Assembly: GCA_963383645.1 (NCBI GenBank)
Contig: OY726560.1
Location: 32,846,003 to 32,910,002 of the forward strand
Source of the DNA: Muscardinus avellanarius
Lineage: Eukaryota; Chordata; Mammalia; Rodentia; Gliridae
DNA length: 64,000 nucleotides
Direction of reading: 5' to 3'
In this document: positions 10,925-21,749 of the stretch, piece after piece
Numbering within the stretch: the stretch's first letter is position 1
How the letters are laid out: every line of letters begins with the position of its first letter
Made by a program: the position numbers and the translations under genes
The notes under the pieces: generated by a model
The model's input: only the letters and a program-made list of their open reading frames with translations
Told to the model about the DNA's origin: nothing
Database searches by the model: none

Positions 10925-11020
10925 TTTGTTGTTGTTTTTGCGGTGCTGGGGATTGGACCCAGAGCTTCAGGGAAGTGTGAGGCAAGTCTTCTGTCATTGA
11001 GCTGCATCTCCAGTCCCTGC
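10925..11020 (-). mobile_element. ID-like (tRNA-Ala-derived) SINE
   Basis: GCGGTGCTGGGGATTGGACC...CATTGAGCTGCATCTCCAG is the reverse of the ID element (CTGGAGATG...AGCTCAATG...GGTCCAATCCCCAGCACCGC). There is no B1 half, so this is a solitary ID-type copy. The 92-codon frame at 10,810 crosses it and is not a gene. Confidence 0.8.
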
Positions 11021-12025
11021 CTTTCCTCTCCTATGTGATGGGAGATGGCACAAATGGTGTGAGATGGCTGGAAGGAAGAAGAGCCCACAGCTGGGCCTTA
11101 GGAATCTGAATTTTGTTTTGCTTGGTCACACTGAACTTGTCTGCTTTTAGTAAAGAGCACCATAGAGGTGCTTAGAGGGACATTCCACAGGAACACCTAA
11201 TATTTATCTTTACTGTCCCATTAAAATGTTTATTTTCTTTCTTCCACCTTTCTCTCCTTTTTCTTTTTTCCTCCTTCCATTTCTTTATTCTTTCCTCTCT
11301 TCCATCTTTATTTTCTTTGTTTTCCTTAACTTTTTTTCAGTGAGCCCATAGCTCAAAGGTAAAACAATAGCTTAGATTAAGTATGAGCCTGCCTAAAAAA
11401 TTGTGTGTAACTTATTGTATTTTGCATAAGATGGCAATTTAAAGATGATATAGATGCATGATGACTACATTCTGAACAGAAGACACTACTGACCAAATGA
11501 GTCAGGAGCAAAGAGGTCCCTCAGGGTACAGCAGAAGCATGGCTGTCCCTTCCCTGACTGGCTTAGGTGACTTTGAAATGGTCCTGTGTGTCAGGAAAGC
11601 TACATGAAGTGTAGTTTGAGTTGCTGTTCACTTAACCCAGCCACAGAAACTCCCTGTTTGAAACCACAAGTGCTATTTGTACTGAGAAAGTGGTCCCACG
11701 GCTTCTGAAACCCAGCTATTTCATTGGCATCTTCTCAGCTACGTGTTCTTCTATTAGAAACTGGTTCTTCAATTAGGGGTGGAAAATGCAAATATACCTT
11801 CTAATATTTTTTTTAGCTCAAGTGTGGAGAAATATCAGGATCTAAAGCAAGCTCAGTGTGCACATTTGGTTTTTCATTCTCCATTTCCTTCTCTCTCTAA
11901 AGACCAAAAGTGACCACAGTCAGTTAAGGTAAAAATACAATTTATAGCAAAAAGGAAATGTCTTCCTTCTAGGAGGGGTAGGAGATAAAGTGAAATAGAA
12001 ATTATCTGCTGTGAAGGAAATGGAA
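11021..12025. other. Unique DNA with a pyrimidine-rich stretch
   Basis: A TTTC/CCTT-rich tract lies at 11,230-11,335. No gene or named repeat was recognised. Confidence 0.4.
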
Positions 12026-12026
12026 A

Positions 12027-13360
12027 TAAACCCCACTTTTTCATCCTATACAAGAGTCAATTCAAGATGGATCAAAGACTTGGAAATTAGACCAGAGAAC
12101 TTGAGGCTCCTTGGGAAATTAGACCAGAGACCTTGAGACTCATTGAAGAGGGCATAGATCCAATACTACAACACATAGGCACAAGTAAAAACTTTCTCAA
12201 CGAGACCCCAAAGGCACACAAAAAACTAAAAGGCAGATCAGTATGTGGATTGCATTAAACTGAAGAGCTTCTGTATAGCAAAGGAAACTATCAAGAACCT
12301 CAACAGAGAGACGACAGAATGGTAGAAATTTTTTGCCAACTATTCCTCTGATAGATGACTAATATCTAAAATATACAAAGAACTCAAGAAAATTAGCCCT
12401 AAGAAAATGAATAATCCAATCAAATAATGGGCAAGGGAACTAAATAGACACTTCACAAAAAAAAGAAATTCAAATGGCCAATAAATGCATGCAAAAATAT
12501 TCAACATCATTAGCAATCAGAGAGATGTAAATCAAAACCACCCAGAGATTTCATGTAACTCCAACTAGAATGGCAATCATTCAAAAAACAAACAAGAACA
12601 AATGCTGGTGAGGATGTGGAGAAGTGGGAACTCTAATACATTGTTTGTGGGATTGCAAATTAGTGCAACCACTTTGGAAAATTGTATAAATGATTCTCAG
12701 AAGAATGGGGATGAACTTACTATATATTTCAGCAATACCACTTCTAGGTATTTAACCAAAAGAATAGCAACCAAATTACGAAACTAATGCATGTGTATTT
12801 ATGTTTATAGCTGCACAATTCACCACTGCCAAACTGTGGAATTAGCCAAGATGTCCATCAACAGATGAATGAATTACAAAATTATGGGACAGGTACACAA
12901 TGGAATTTTTATCAACCATAAAGAAGAACAAAAATACATCATTTACAGGGAAATGGATAGACATGGAGAACATTATGCTAAGTGAGATTACTCAGTCACA
13001 CAAAATAAGAAATCAGATGCTCTTCCTAATAGGCAGAAGCTAGGGAGAAAATGGGTCATAGGAGGAACTCTAGACAAAGAAAAAGATACTATAGATGACC
13101 TGACCTAATTGAGAGAGATGGGAGGTGAGAAGAGGGAAATTCCCTAATGTACAGGATATACAAACATATCAAAGTCAATCACTAAGCCAAACATGAGAAG
13201 AGAGGAGGGAGGATGGGCTGGGGCGGGAAGTGAGGAAGGGCTAAATGAGTGATGTGTACTTGTATGCCCCTACCATCTTGTACCCCATTAAGATGCATGA
13301 CTATAATGCATCAGGAAAAAAGAAAAGTAAATAAATGAAATAAAATTGATTTATCAAGAA
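12027..13360 (+). mobile_element. L1 ORF2 3' end and 3'UTR, decayed
   Basis: The sequence follows the last part of L1 ORF2: TCAATTCAAGATGGATCAAA, GGGCAAGGGAACTAAATAG, CATTAGCAATCAGAGAGATG, AGGATGTGGAGAAGTGGGAA and TGTCCATCAACAGATGAATG. A 3'UTR and an A-rich tail follow. The ORF2 frame is broken; the 61-codon frame at 12,602 is a surviving piece of it. A 32-bp segment is duplicated in tandem at 12,082-12,145. Confidence 0.92.
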
Positions 13361-13364
13361 AAAT

Positions 13365-14160
13365 AAATTACCTGCTATGAGTAAAGTTTTAATTTTTGTG
13401 TAATAAAAATGTCTGTATTTAAATCTGTTTAAATTTTGTTTGCCTAGGGGAACTTAGCATGGGAAACAACTGCTTCTGTATTCTTTCAGTTTTTTTTTTC
13501 TCTTGCACAGTATTTTATCCCCTGACAGACTGATTCAGACTGATTCAGGGCTTTCCTGAACATAGGAAGTGATAGGAAAACAAGGTGTGCATGGCTTGTA
13601 GTATGATTTCCCAGGTTCCAGAGTAACAAGCTGAATGAACATGTAGAGAGGAATTTCTTTTAGAACTAAGTTCCTTCCAAGTCACCGTTGGGTGCTAGCT
13701 GAGAATTTAATGTAAGAGATTGCAGAAAGCTCTGAATAATATTAGGTAGGCAAACATCACAACTTCTTCCCCCCATCTGCAGGGATAGCTGATTTTATCC
13801 ATTTAGAGGCTTTCCTCCAGTGCTTTATGCTCTGTCTCCTGCAGGTCAGAGTCCTGGTGTACTGCACTCATTGCTGAACCACATTGTCCTACAAGGACAA
13901 ACAAGGATATATTCTCTTCTTGCTTTAAAGTTTATCCACAATACTGGTCTGGGATCATCTGCCAAACACTTCATACATGTTTGTTGTTCTTTTGATGAAA
14001 TTTTCTTCCTCTGTCTGTTGATCTATTATAGCATTCCATGCCTGAATAATGGAATAATTAGATTTGACCCATAGTAATTCCAGTTTGGATCTCAGTCACA
14101 TGACAGAATTTGTTTTAGAATATTCCAAGCAAAGTGTTTTCTGAGACTAGACTATATATA
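13365..14160. other. Unique DNA, no gene seen
   Basis: No recognised repeat. The 84-codon frame at 13,820-14,074 has no family resemblance that I can see. Confidence 0.4.
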
Positions 14161-14162
14161 AC

Positions 14163-14275
14163 TTCACTAGAGTGTAAACTTCTTAGGAGAGAAATCAGAT
14201 TTTATGTTTTGGAATCTTCAGTACTTGGTGCTTGGTACACAGAGACATTCAATAACTGTTTATTGACTTTGGTTT
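14163..14275 (+). repeat. L2 LINE 3' end
   Basis: AGAGTGTAAACTTCTTAGG, TGCTTGGTACACAGAGACA and TTCAATAACTGTTTATTGA match the L2 terminal consensus (AGAATGTAAGCTCC...GCCTGGCACATAGTAGG...CAATAAATATTTGTTGA). Confidence 0.8.
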
Positions 14276-14757
14276 CTGGGGATTAGGCTAATACTTCACT
14301 TTTTTGTTTTAACTTCTACAGCAAGGTATTATGACATTTTTGTGAGCAAATCATCGTGATACAAAAGTCATAGCTTTAATCAGTTGTACCTAGTTTGGAT
14401 TTTGGTATGGGTAGAGATTGCTTAACAAATTTGATGAGGTGAGTATTCTCTACCTCCTACCCTCAGATTCCCATTTAATAGGCCTGGGTGGGGCCAGATG
14501 TTTGGATTTTAAAAGTGCATAAGATATTTTGATGTGGATGGTTACTGCACTACAATTGGAAAGGGTTTTGCTTAAAAAGTATTTAGGAATATTTTTGTGT
14601 AATAATGAGACTTTTAAAGACTCAGCCTTCACTGATCCTCAATATCAATGGAAGTTTGAAAATACCTGCTAAATATACACTTTAAGCATAATTAACTAAA
14701 AATAATACTTTCAGAGAATATGCCCATAGACAGTAAATACTATTTATTTCCTAGGTG

Positions 14758-14799
<42 letters not shown>

Positions 14800-14815
14800 C
14801 CCATCTACTCAGCAC
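14276..14815. other. Unique DNA with a TG tract
   Basis: Nothing recognised except the (TG)n at 14,761-14,798. Confidence 0.4.
14761..14798. repeat. (TG)n microsatellite
   Basis: Nineteen TG units. Confidence 0.97.
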
Positions 14816-14819
14816 TATT

Positions 14820-15005
14820 AAAGTAGCAAATATTTATTAAATTCTAATGATATTCCAGGTAGTTTCGATGTTCTTCATATCAATTAACATATTTAATGCT
14901 CAGAACAATCCTAAAATGGTTAGTACTATTATGATTCTCATGTAATGGTTAAGGAAATGAAGGTGCAAAGAAGTTAGGTTAATTTCCTTAAAATCATAAA
15001 CTTAA
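14820..15005 (-). repeat. MIR SINE, reverse orientation
   Basis: AAATATTTATTAAATTCTAA, ATTCCAGGTAGTTT, AGAACAATCCTAAAATGG and GGAAATGAAGGTGCAAAGAA follow the antisense MIR consensus over nearly full length. Confidence 0.8.
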
Positions 15006-15009
15006 GAGG

Positions 15010-15500
15010 TTAACAGTTAAGAACATTGTTGATTTTGGATAAAGGCAAGACTTGCATTTAAAAAGTGGGCATGAAGTACTCTTCAAAATAAATCAAAAAG
15101 ATCAAAGTGAAATAAAATTTGTGAGTTCCTGAGTATGATATTAAGTAAACTTTCCAGAATTAATTTCATAAATAGTATGTCCATTTACTCTTTGACACTG
15201 TAGTTTCTAGAAAAATTTTGAGTCTATTTTAAAAAGTAATCTGGAAAAAATTATAGGCAATAAAAGTTTCAGATTATCTAGTATTGTTAGAAGGGAATAT
15301 TAATTCAAATTATTCCAAACCTCTGATGTGACTCCAGAAACCATAGGTAGAATAAAAGTTTCTGTTGTAGCAGCTAGGGCTCAGGGACCCCGGAGAGCAG
15401 AGTCATGGTGAATGACTATCAGCTTTCTCCACCTTGAAATAGACTGTTTTTCCCCAAAATTCTTCCATCCAATATTGTCATTTTTTCATTTTTTTAAATT
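15010..15500. other. Unique DNA, no gene seen
   Basis: AT-rich, with no recognised repeat. Confidence 0.4.
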
Positions 15501-15504
15501 CAGA

Positions 15505-15725
15505 CTCAACAAGCCTTAAGTGAGGATCTGCTCTGGGCTAGGGATGCTGCCAGTTTTGAAATGATGCATTCCCTTACTTCGTCCTTACTACCAAGATCTG
15601 TGGCATGTTGTTCATTACTGCTCAACATTTTATGTATGTGTAAACTGAGGCTTCCTGTGATTAGGTGAAGTCTATTAAGCAACAGACTCAAGATCTGAAT
15701 CCAAGTGTAAGGTTTTGGTCCACCT
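15505..15725 (-). repeat. MIR SINE, reverse orientation, weak
   Basis: GTAAACTGAGGCTTCCTGTG and ATCTGAATCCAAGTGTAAGG fit the second half of the antisense MIR. The first half is more diverged. Confidence 0.55.
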
Positions 15726-17010
15726 AGAACCTTCTTAAAAGTGGTTTCTAATTCTGTAATGACTTGAGTAGCTTACAGATTTTGTAAAATAGAACTTAAA
15801 GACTTTACAAAAATTTTAACATGCCTATATTCCCCACTCCTCTTTTGGCCAATATTTATAATCACTAAAGCAATGTGTATGGAGAAAGGTGTGGTAAGCA
15901 GTATACACAGTGTCATGTACTGCAGTGCCAAAAACAGAATACGTCATGGGGCTTGCATTATAACTCATGATAGTACTATATGAAGGAGAATAGATTTCTT
16001 TTAGGACACATAACAGAGATTATAACTAGCCCATACAGTGGCATTTAAAGTTAGAATGATTGAGGAATTTGAGGTTGACAGGCTAAATGAGAAATACAGA
16101 ACAGAATTCTTCAGATAATTTTTTCTTCCTTATCTTCTGCTCTAGTAGATTACACCAAGAGTTTTGCTTGATACCAGATCAAATTCCTTCTCCTTATTAG
16201 TGTACATCTACAACCTTCCCAAGTAGCTCAGAGTAAGTTCTACCCAGGGGAGGTCTACATTTTGAATATAAACCAAATAAAGAAAATCTTGGAAAGGTCA
16301 AGTCCTTTTTCCCCAAACCAAACATTGGCAAGCACATCAAATATACCACCTCTACCTTTAAGAACACTTTAACATTTAGCTTAATTTTTATTATGTTTTT
16401 GAAGTCTATAAATCTCCATTGTACATTTTCCACGGAATAATGCACTCTAATTCTATTGGTATTAAAGAAAGCACATGAATTGCTCTGGCCCACTAAATGA
16501 GAAAATCTTAATGGAAGAATGGCCAAGGATCAGAGTTTCCATTCTCTTCCAAGGGAAACTGAACGAGAAAAATAATACATCCGAAAAGCCAGAGTTCTGA
16601 TCACAATTCTGGAAAGACGGATGAAACAGGATATTTCATTAAAAAATTGTGCTTTGAATTCCAACTGAATCTTAAAGGTTATGCAGAGTGCACCCTTCCA
16701 TTGAGGCTTATCAATGAATCCTCCTTGGGGGCTCTCCAAATGCCTCATATATATGCTTCATTTAGAGAAACAAAGTCAGGTATTTATGTGTAGACTGTGG
16801 GCTATATTTTTAAAAAGTCATCTGTTTAATATGGACCTCCCGCTACTTCAAATTCACTGTTCACAAATTTATCCATCTAAATGCTCCAAAGACACAACAT
16901 TCCCCTGCACTGTGGTTTCCAACATAACTATGGCGTAGCATTGTGGATTATGGGTTAGGAGACAAGAGCCCTGCCTTCTCCAGTAGTAGATTCTATCAGA
17001 AAATCTAAAC
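15726..17010. other. Unique DNA, no gene seen
   Basis: Several overlapping open frames of 69-109 codons on both strands (16,197-17,078) cross each other without any consistent coding frame or motif. I read them as chance frames. Confidence 0.45.
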
Positions 17011-17014
17011 CAAA

Positions 17015-17178
17015 CTCTACACATTAGAATCATATGGACAGCTTTAAAAAAGAACTCTGAGTGCTTATGTCCTGGCACCAGGGCTTCTAGTTTGATAGGT
17101 TTAGGTTTAGGTCAGCGATGGTTTCATAAGTCTCCCCCATGGGACTCTAATGTGGTGCCCAGTTTGAGAACCACTGAA
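17015..17178 (-). mobile_element. MER5A-type hAT-Charlie element
   Basis: CACATTAGAATCATATGGAC lies on one side and GTTTGAGAACCACTG on the other. The latter is the reverse of the CAGTGGTTCTCAAAC terminus of MER5A. The length is near the usual ~190 bp. Confidence 0.85.
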
Positions 17179-17276
17179 TTGTATGAATTTCCACAAGTCC
17201 TTGAACAGTTTGGGCTCTTAGTTTTCTCATTTTTAAAATTAAATGACTCCTAAAACATCTTTTAAAAACAGATAGG

Positions 17277-17460
17277 CAGCTGGGCATGGTGGCGCACGCT
17301 TGTAATCCCTGCGCTTGGGAGGTGGAGACAGGAGGATGGAGCAGGTTTGAAGCCAGCCGCGCTGGCTTAAGAGACCCTGTTTCCAAAAATAAAAAAGTAT
17401 AAAATAGGTCTGGAAGTGTAGCCCGGAGGTAAAAGGGCTTCTAGGAACCCCAGTACCACC
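17277..17460 (+). mobile_element. MEN-type B1-ID SINE
   Basis: The left half CTGGGCATGGTGGCGCACGC...GCTGGCTTAAGAGACCCTG and right half GGTCTGGAAGTGTAGCCCGG...GGAACCCCAGTACCACC are complete. The tail is an (AAAC)n repeat. It belongs to the GC-rich subgroup marked by CTTAAGAGACC. Confidence 0.92.
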
Positions 17461-17497
17461 CCAAACAAACAAACAAACAAACAAACAAACAAACAAC
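17461..17497. repeat. (AAAC)n SINE tail
   Basis: About nine AAAC units form the 3' tail of the preceding SINE. The minus-strand frame reading FVCL repeats is an artefact. Confidence 0.95.
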
Positions 17498-17764
17498 AGG
17501 CAGATAAAGATTATTCATGTAATGATGAGAATGACACTTGACTCTCTCTCTCTCTCTCTGTTCTCTTTATTGTGATTCAATAAAGATAATGATGGTGAAC
17601 ATTTACAAGGTGTTTGTGCTAGAAATTATATAAAGTGGTGTTAATAAAGTGTGGCCAGAAGACCAAAGAACAAAAATTATCACCAGTGATGGTGGGATAT
17701 GTACAAATATTAACATTGTTAGAAATTTCTATAGTAGTTTGGGTTCCTGTTGTATATTTTCTTT

Positions 17765-18007
17765 TTTGTCATTTAATTAATTAATTAATTAATTAATTTA
17801 TTTATTTTGTGGTACTGGGATAGAACCCAGGGCATTCTACCTCCAAGGCACATCTCAGCCCTATATTTTCTTCTTTATTTTGAAACAAGGTCTCACTAAG
17901 TTGCAGAGGGTCTCAGTAAGTAGCTGAGGCTGTTGGTGAATCTGGCAACCTCCTGCCTCAGCATCCCAAGTATGTGGATTACAAGCATGTGCCATCATAC
18001 CCAGCTT
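17765..18007 (-). mobile_element. B1-ID SINE with (TTAA/TTTA) tail
   Basis: A minus-strand dimer runs from GTGGTACTGGGATAGAACCC to GTGCCATCATACCCAGC. TTTGTCATTTAATT occurs on both sides (17,766 and 18,006), a 14-bp target-site duplication. Confidence 0.9.
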
Positions 18008-18124
18008 TGTCATTTAATTTATAATAATTTATTTTATCACATTTAACTGTGTTAGTGGCAGTTTGTGAACTTAAAAATCCCCCCAAACTAGCACTTCACC
18101 ACATGTTTTTGAAAGGCAATGGTA

Positions 18125-18560
18125 TTAAAGACCCTGATGGGTGTCATCTAATTTAATACTCTCCAGTCCTTTTTTTTTTTTTTTTTTTTTGGTGGTGGTG
18201 GTACTAGGGGTGGAATCCAGGGGCTTTCTACCTCCAGGCTACACTCCCAGACATATTTTTATATTTTGTTTGGAAACAGGGTCTCACTAAGTTGCTGAGA
18301 GCCTCACTCCATAGCTAAGGCTGGCTTCAAACCTGTGCGATCCTCCTGTCTCAGCCTCCCAAGCACGGGGATTACAAGCAAGTACCACCAGGGCCAGCTC
18401 TCTCGAGTCATTTTTATGAAGCACTTTTCCATTTATAGCTGAGGAAGCTGAGCAGTAAAATTATTTTCTTTAGGTTGTATCATTAGTAGAACTTGTAAAT
18501 TGGAAGGATTGAACTCAAAAAGTCTAAATGCAGAGCCCAGAGCCACAAAAATGAAAAGAA
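18125..18560 (-). repeat. MIR SINE, reverse, split by a SINE
   Basis: CATCTAATTTAATACTC before the SINE and TTTATAGCTGAGGAAGCTGA, AACTTGTAAATTGGAAGG after it follow the antisense MIR order. The younger SINE at 18,170-18,405 interrupts it. Confidence 0.6.
18170..18405 (-). mobile_element. B1-ID dimeric SINE
   Basis: A poly-T tail of about 23 bases is followed by GTGGTACTAGGGGTGGAATC and ends at the reverse of the SINE start near 18,400. CTCTCCAGTC and CTCTCGAGTC flank it as a slightly decayed target duplication. Confidence 0.88.
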
Positions 18561-18783
18561 TTGCAATTTTCTTCCATTTAGCTAGGGTCAGAGAAGTATC
18601 CGGTACCAGAGGGTTGTGGTGCTAGGGAGGGCCACCTTCGAACGCTGTGACCCTTGATGTGTTCTGTGTTGTTTTTATCCTTTATTTATAATTACCGTGG
18701 GCCCCAGCTTTGTGAACATAGTTAAGCTTCCATTAAGAAGCTCAAATTCTGAGTTACCTGGATTTTAATAAAACTAAACCAGA

Positions 18784-19028
18784 AGCCAGGCATGGTGGCC
18801 CATGCTTGTAATTCCAGTACTTGGGAGGCTGAGACAGGAGGATCACACAGGTTCGAAGCCAGCCTCAGCTACTGAGTGAGGCACTCAGCAAATTAGTGAC
18901 CCTGTTTCCAAATAAAATATAAAATAGGTCCAGGAGTATAGCCTGGAGGTAGAAAAGTCCCTGGGTTCTACCCCCAGTACTGCAAAAAACAAAAACAAAA
19001 ACAAAAGCAAACAAACACAAAAATAAAA
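18784..19028 (+). mobile_element. B1-ID dimeric SINE
   Basis: It runs from AGCCAGGCATGGTGGCCCAT to CTACCCCCAGTACTGC with an AAAAAC-rich tail. AAACTAAACCAGA before and AAATAAAACCAGA after suggest the target duplication. The 101-codon minus-strand frame here is its shadow. Confidence 0.9.
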
Positions 19029-19029
19029 C

Positions 19030-20050
19030 CAGAGCTAAATGAAAAGGGGCTGTTTTAAACCAGCCGAGTAACTTGCAAAGTGGCAAGTTTGAGTGTTTTT
19101 CTTCTGCCATCAGCAAAATGAATTTAGTAAAAGAAAATAAAGAAATTACTTTTAAACACAGTCTGGTCATTTATTTTATTATTAACTCATAAGTCTTCTA
19201 AAGATGTACAGTGAGTCATTTTGATATGGGTTAATAGTCTGGATAGGAATAAATAGCATCTTAGAAAATTATCTAAGACTCTCTCCCCAAGAGGAGAAAA
19301 AAAAGCACTTTTTACCCTAAGATATTTTTCTATTTTTCCTCTAGAACTTTGCTTTTTATCCAAAAGATGAAAAGATAAAACTGTTGAATTTCCCCTTTTT
19401 ATTTGTTTTAATATATTTAATTTAATATAAATATGTTTAATTTACTTAATTCAATATGTTTAATATTTAAAGAACATGTTTACTTTCCTACGTGGTAATT
19501 CATACGTAAGAAAAATTAAGTTCAACATATTTTATCTTCCATCTTTTGAATCATTGTTTAAAATCAGTGTCCCCTAGAGAATAAAATGGTTTAGATTTGC
19601 TTTGCACACACATTTTCAGAATTGTCTCTCTTATGTAAAGTGAGATGTATTTATATTATCAAGAACATTGAAAGAGGACAGAGGACAAAAGAATGAAGTG
19701 GCCTATTTGAAATAAAGTGTGACCAGCAGACCACTGATTCTAAAATCTATTGCACTGATTCTAAAATTTCACATAGATTTTAACAAAGGAAATAAAATCC
19801 ATGTGAAATTTCAGAATCAGTAGAATAACTCTACATTTCTCCTAGGTGTGACAGCAGTTTGTACAAATCTCATCTTGGAGGATTCTATACGGTGCTGGCG
19901 GGACACAGCATAACAACACCTGGAAATCCATGCAAATGATTGTCTCAGCTTTGGGCTCTTATCTCCAAATCACTAAATACTGAAAAGTAACTTTAATTTT
20001 ACATTAATCACTTGTTAGTTTCCTCCCTGTGCTAAGCTATAGAAAATAAA
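19030..20050. other. AT-rich unique DNA with a hairpin
   Basis: No gene or named repeat was recognised apart from the inverted repeat at 19,755-19,820. Confidence 0.4.
19755..19820. repeat. Inverted repeat, two 28-bp arms, 10-bp loop
   Basis: The left arm (19,755-19,782) begins CTGATTCTAAAATTTCACAT. The right arm (19,793-19,820) is its reverse complement at 26 of 28 positions. Both mismatches read A in the left arm and C in the right, so they could form A-C or G-U-type pairs depending on strand. Transcribed, it would fold into a ~66-nt hairpin. Confidence 0.9.
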
Positions 20051-20054
20051 TGCA

Positions 20055-20312
20055 GTCGTTCCCCCTCGTTGATAAAGGATTCACTCTGAGACCCCCAGTG
20101 GCTGCCTGAAACCACAAGTAATACTGAACCCTATAAATATAATGTTTTTCCTATACACCCATACTATGATAAAGTTTAATTCATAAATTAGGCCACTAAC
20201 AAATTAATTGCCAGTAACAAACAAATTAGAAATTAAAACAACATAGTATAATAAAAATTATGAGCATATGTTCTCTCTCAAAATGAGTATATTTTATTTT
20301 TAGACCAAGTAG
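20055..20312 (+). mobile_element. Tigger-type (Tc1/mariner, MER44-like) DNA transposon relic
   Basis: GAGACCCCCAGTGGCTGCCT, GAAACCACAAGTAATACTGA, ACCCTATAAATATAATG and GATAAAGTTTAATTCATAAA closely follow a Tigger/MER44 consensus I know. Only the 5' half is present. No transposase frame survives. Confidence 0.8.
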
Positions 20313-20314
20313 AC

Positions 20315-20985
20315 TGTTGGGACTAAGAATAAGGAAAGCAAAACCTCAGATGGGGGGGACTCGTGTACCCTGGTGGTGGACACAGTGTTCAGATGAGGTG
20401 CACAGGGAGGAGCAGGTGCCCAGAACCAGAAGCTGCCAAGTGAGTAGCCTGTATTTAGGCCATGATGTTGTGTTGGGAAATTGGTGGCAAAAATATGAGA
20501 TAAAGAGACTGTTATCTCTTCCCAATAATTTACTGAGCATCTCTGTATGTGCCTGTCACAGAATTCAGTTCTGTCAACGAAAGGAGGGAAACAAGTAGTT
20601 CCCACTTCCAGGTGAGGTGGAATTTTTTTTTTTTTCTTATGGAGAAGGAATTCTAAGACAATGTGAAAAAGGCTGGAGCAGAACCCCTCACAGAGGGTGT
20701 GGGAAAGAAAGAGGAGGAAGGAACAGACTGCCTTGGCCTCCTGAGAGATGCTTCATTCTTGTTTTTCTTTTGGTAAGATTGGGATGGCTCCACTTTCCAA
20801 GCACAATTGCTGCATATGGGCTCTGTGTAGGAAAATGATTTAACAGTAAAAATCAATGTTTTAATTTTTACGAATTGCTAAAAACAATCTGGAAGTTACA
20901 ATAATAGTCCCATTAAGTGCTCATGGTTCACTACGGCTGGGGGAGGCATCAGACTGTGTTATCTCTGGAATGGTGGTATATCTCC
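20315..20985. other. Unique DNA, no gene seen
   Basis: Overlapping short frames occur on both strands around 20,300-20,856 with no family signal. I treat them as chance. Confidence 0.45.
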
Positions 20986-20989
20986 AATG

Positions 20990-21492
20990 TGGGTTGTAGG
21001 TGGTGTGCCCCTTCACAACCCCTGCCCCCCTCTGTGTTGCAGGGACATAAATCACTTGTGTTGCTTACTGTGGCCACACCTTTGGACATTTCCATGTCTT
21101 GGAATATCGAGCTTTTCTCTCTGTTGGGAATGCCACTCATCTTTTGTGTCAATCTCCTCAAGAAAGGAAGTCCAAGGTGCCTGGTGATAGGTCCCTGGTG
21201 AGGAGTCTCTTCCTGATTTGAAGATGTGACCTCATTTTGGAGGTGGAAACAAAAGAGGGTGAAGGCAAACGAGCCAGAAAGCAAGAGAGTGAGAGTGAGA
21301 GAGAGTGAGAAAGAGAGGGATCTCCCTGCTTCTTATAAGGACACTGATCTCATATCATGACAGCTTCAACTCCATGATTTTATCTCAACCTAAGTCCTTG
21401 TCAAAGGCTTCCTCTTCCAAATATCATCATATTGGGGGTTAGAGCTTTAACATATAATTGAAGAGGGGTACAATTCAGTCCAGAGCACCTTT
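20990..21492 (-). mobile_element. MLT1/MST-like MaLR LTR
   Basis: Read on the minus strand: GACTGAATTGTACCCCTCTT, AAAGCTCTAACCCCCAATAT, then GTGTCCTTATAAGAAGCAGG, then GAGACTCCTCACCAGG and CACCTTGGACTTCC. These follow the order of mammalian MaLR LTRs. It is an old solo LTR with a GAGA-rich expansion near 21,285-21,320. The 94-111-codon frames here are shadows. Confidence 0.65.
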
Positions 21493-21556
21493 CCAGGATA
21501 TCTGTCAAACACATATTCCTCAAGACTTTCAAGCATCTTATCTTTAAAAATGTCTT

Positions 21557-21746
21557 ATAGCCAGGCATGTTGGCTGAGACAGGAGGATCACGGTTTGCGG
21601 ACAGCCTCAGCTACTTGGTGAGGCCCTTTGCAACTCAGTGAGACCCTGTTTCAAAATAAAGAATAAACAAATAGGGCTGGGGGTGTAGCTCAGAGGTAGA
21701 ATAACCCTGGGTTCCATTCCCAGTACAGCAAAAAAAAAAAAAAAAG
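21557..21746 (+). mobile_element. B1-ID SINE with shortened left half
   Basis: AGCCAGGCATGTTGGCTGAG shows a deletion inside the B1 half. The right half GGGGGTGTAGCTCAGAGGTA and a 16-A tail are intact. GTCTTATA flanks both sides. Confidence 0.9.
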
Positions 21747-21749
21747 TCT

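Noticed and set aside
10925..11020. A functional tRNA-Ala gene
   Set aside because: The A/B-box-like sequence belongs to an ID SINE. It lacks a foldable cloverleaf and carries a SINE-type body.
12602..12787. Small gene at 12.6 kb
   Set aside because: It is a surviving stretch of decayed L1 ORF2 in the expected position and strand.
16197..17078. Cluster of overlapping 69-109-codon frames on both strands
   Set aside because: The frames contradict one another, carry no motif, and the right edge runs into a MER5A relic.
20300..21284. Cluster of short frames suggesting an exon
   Set aside because: Part is an MLT1-like LTR and a Tigger relic. The rest shows no consistent frame or splice sites.
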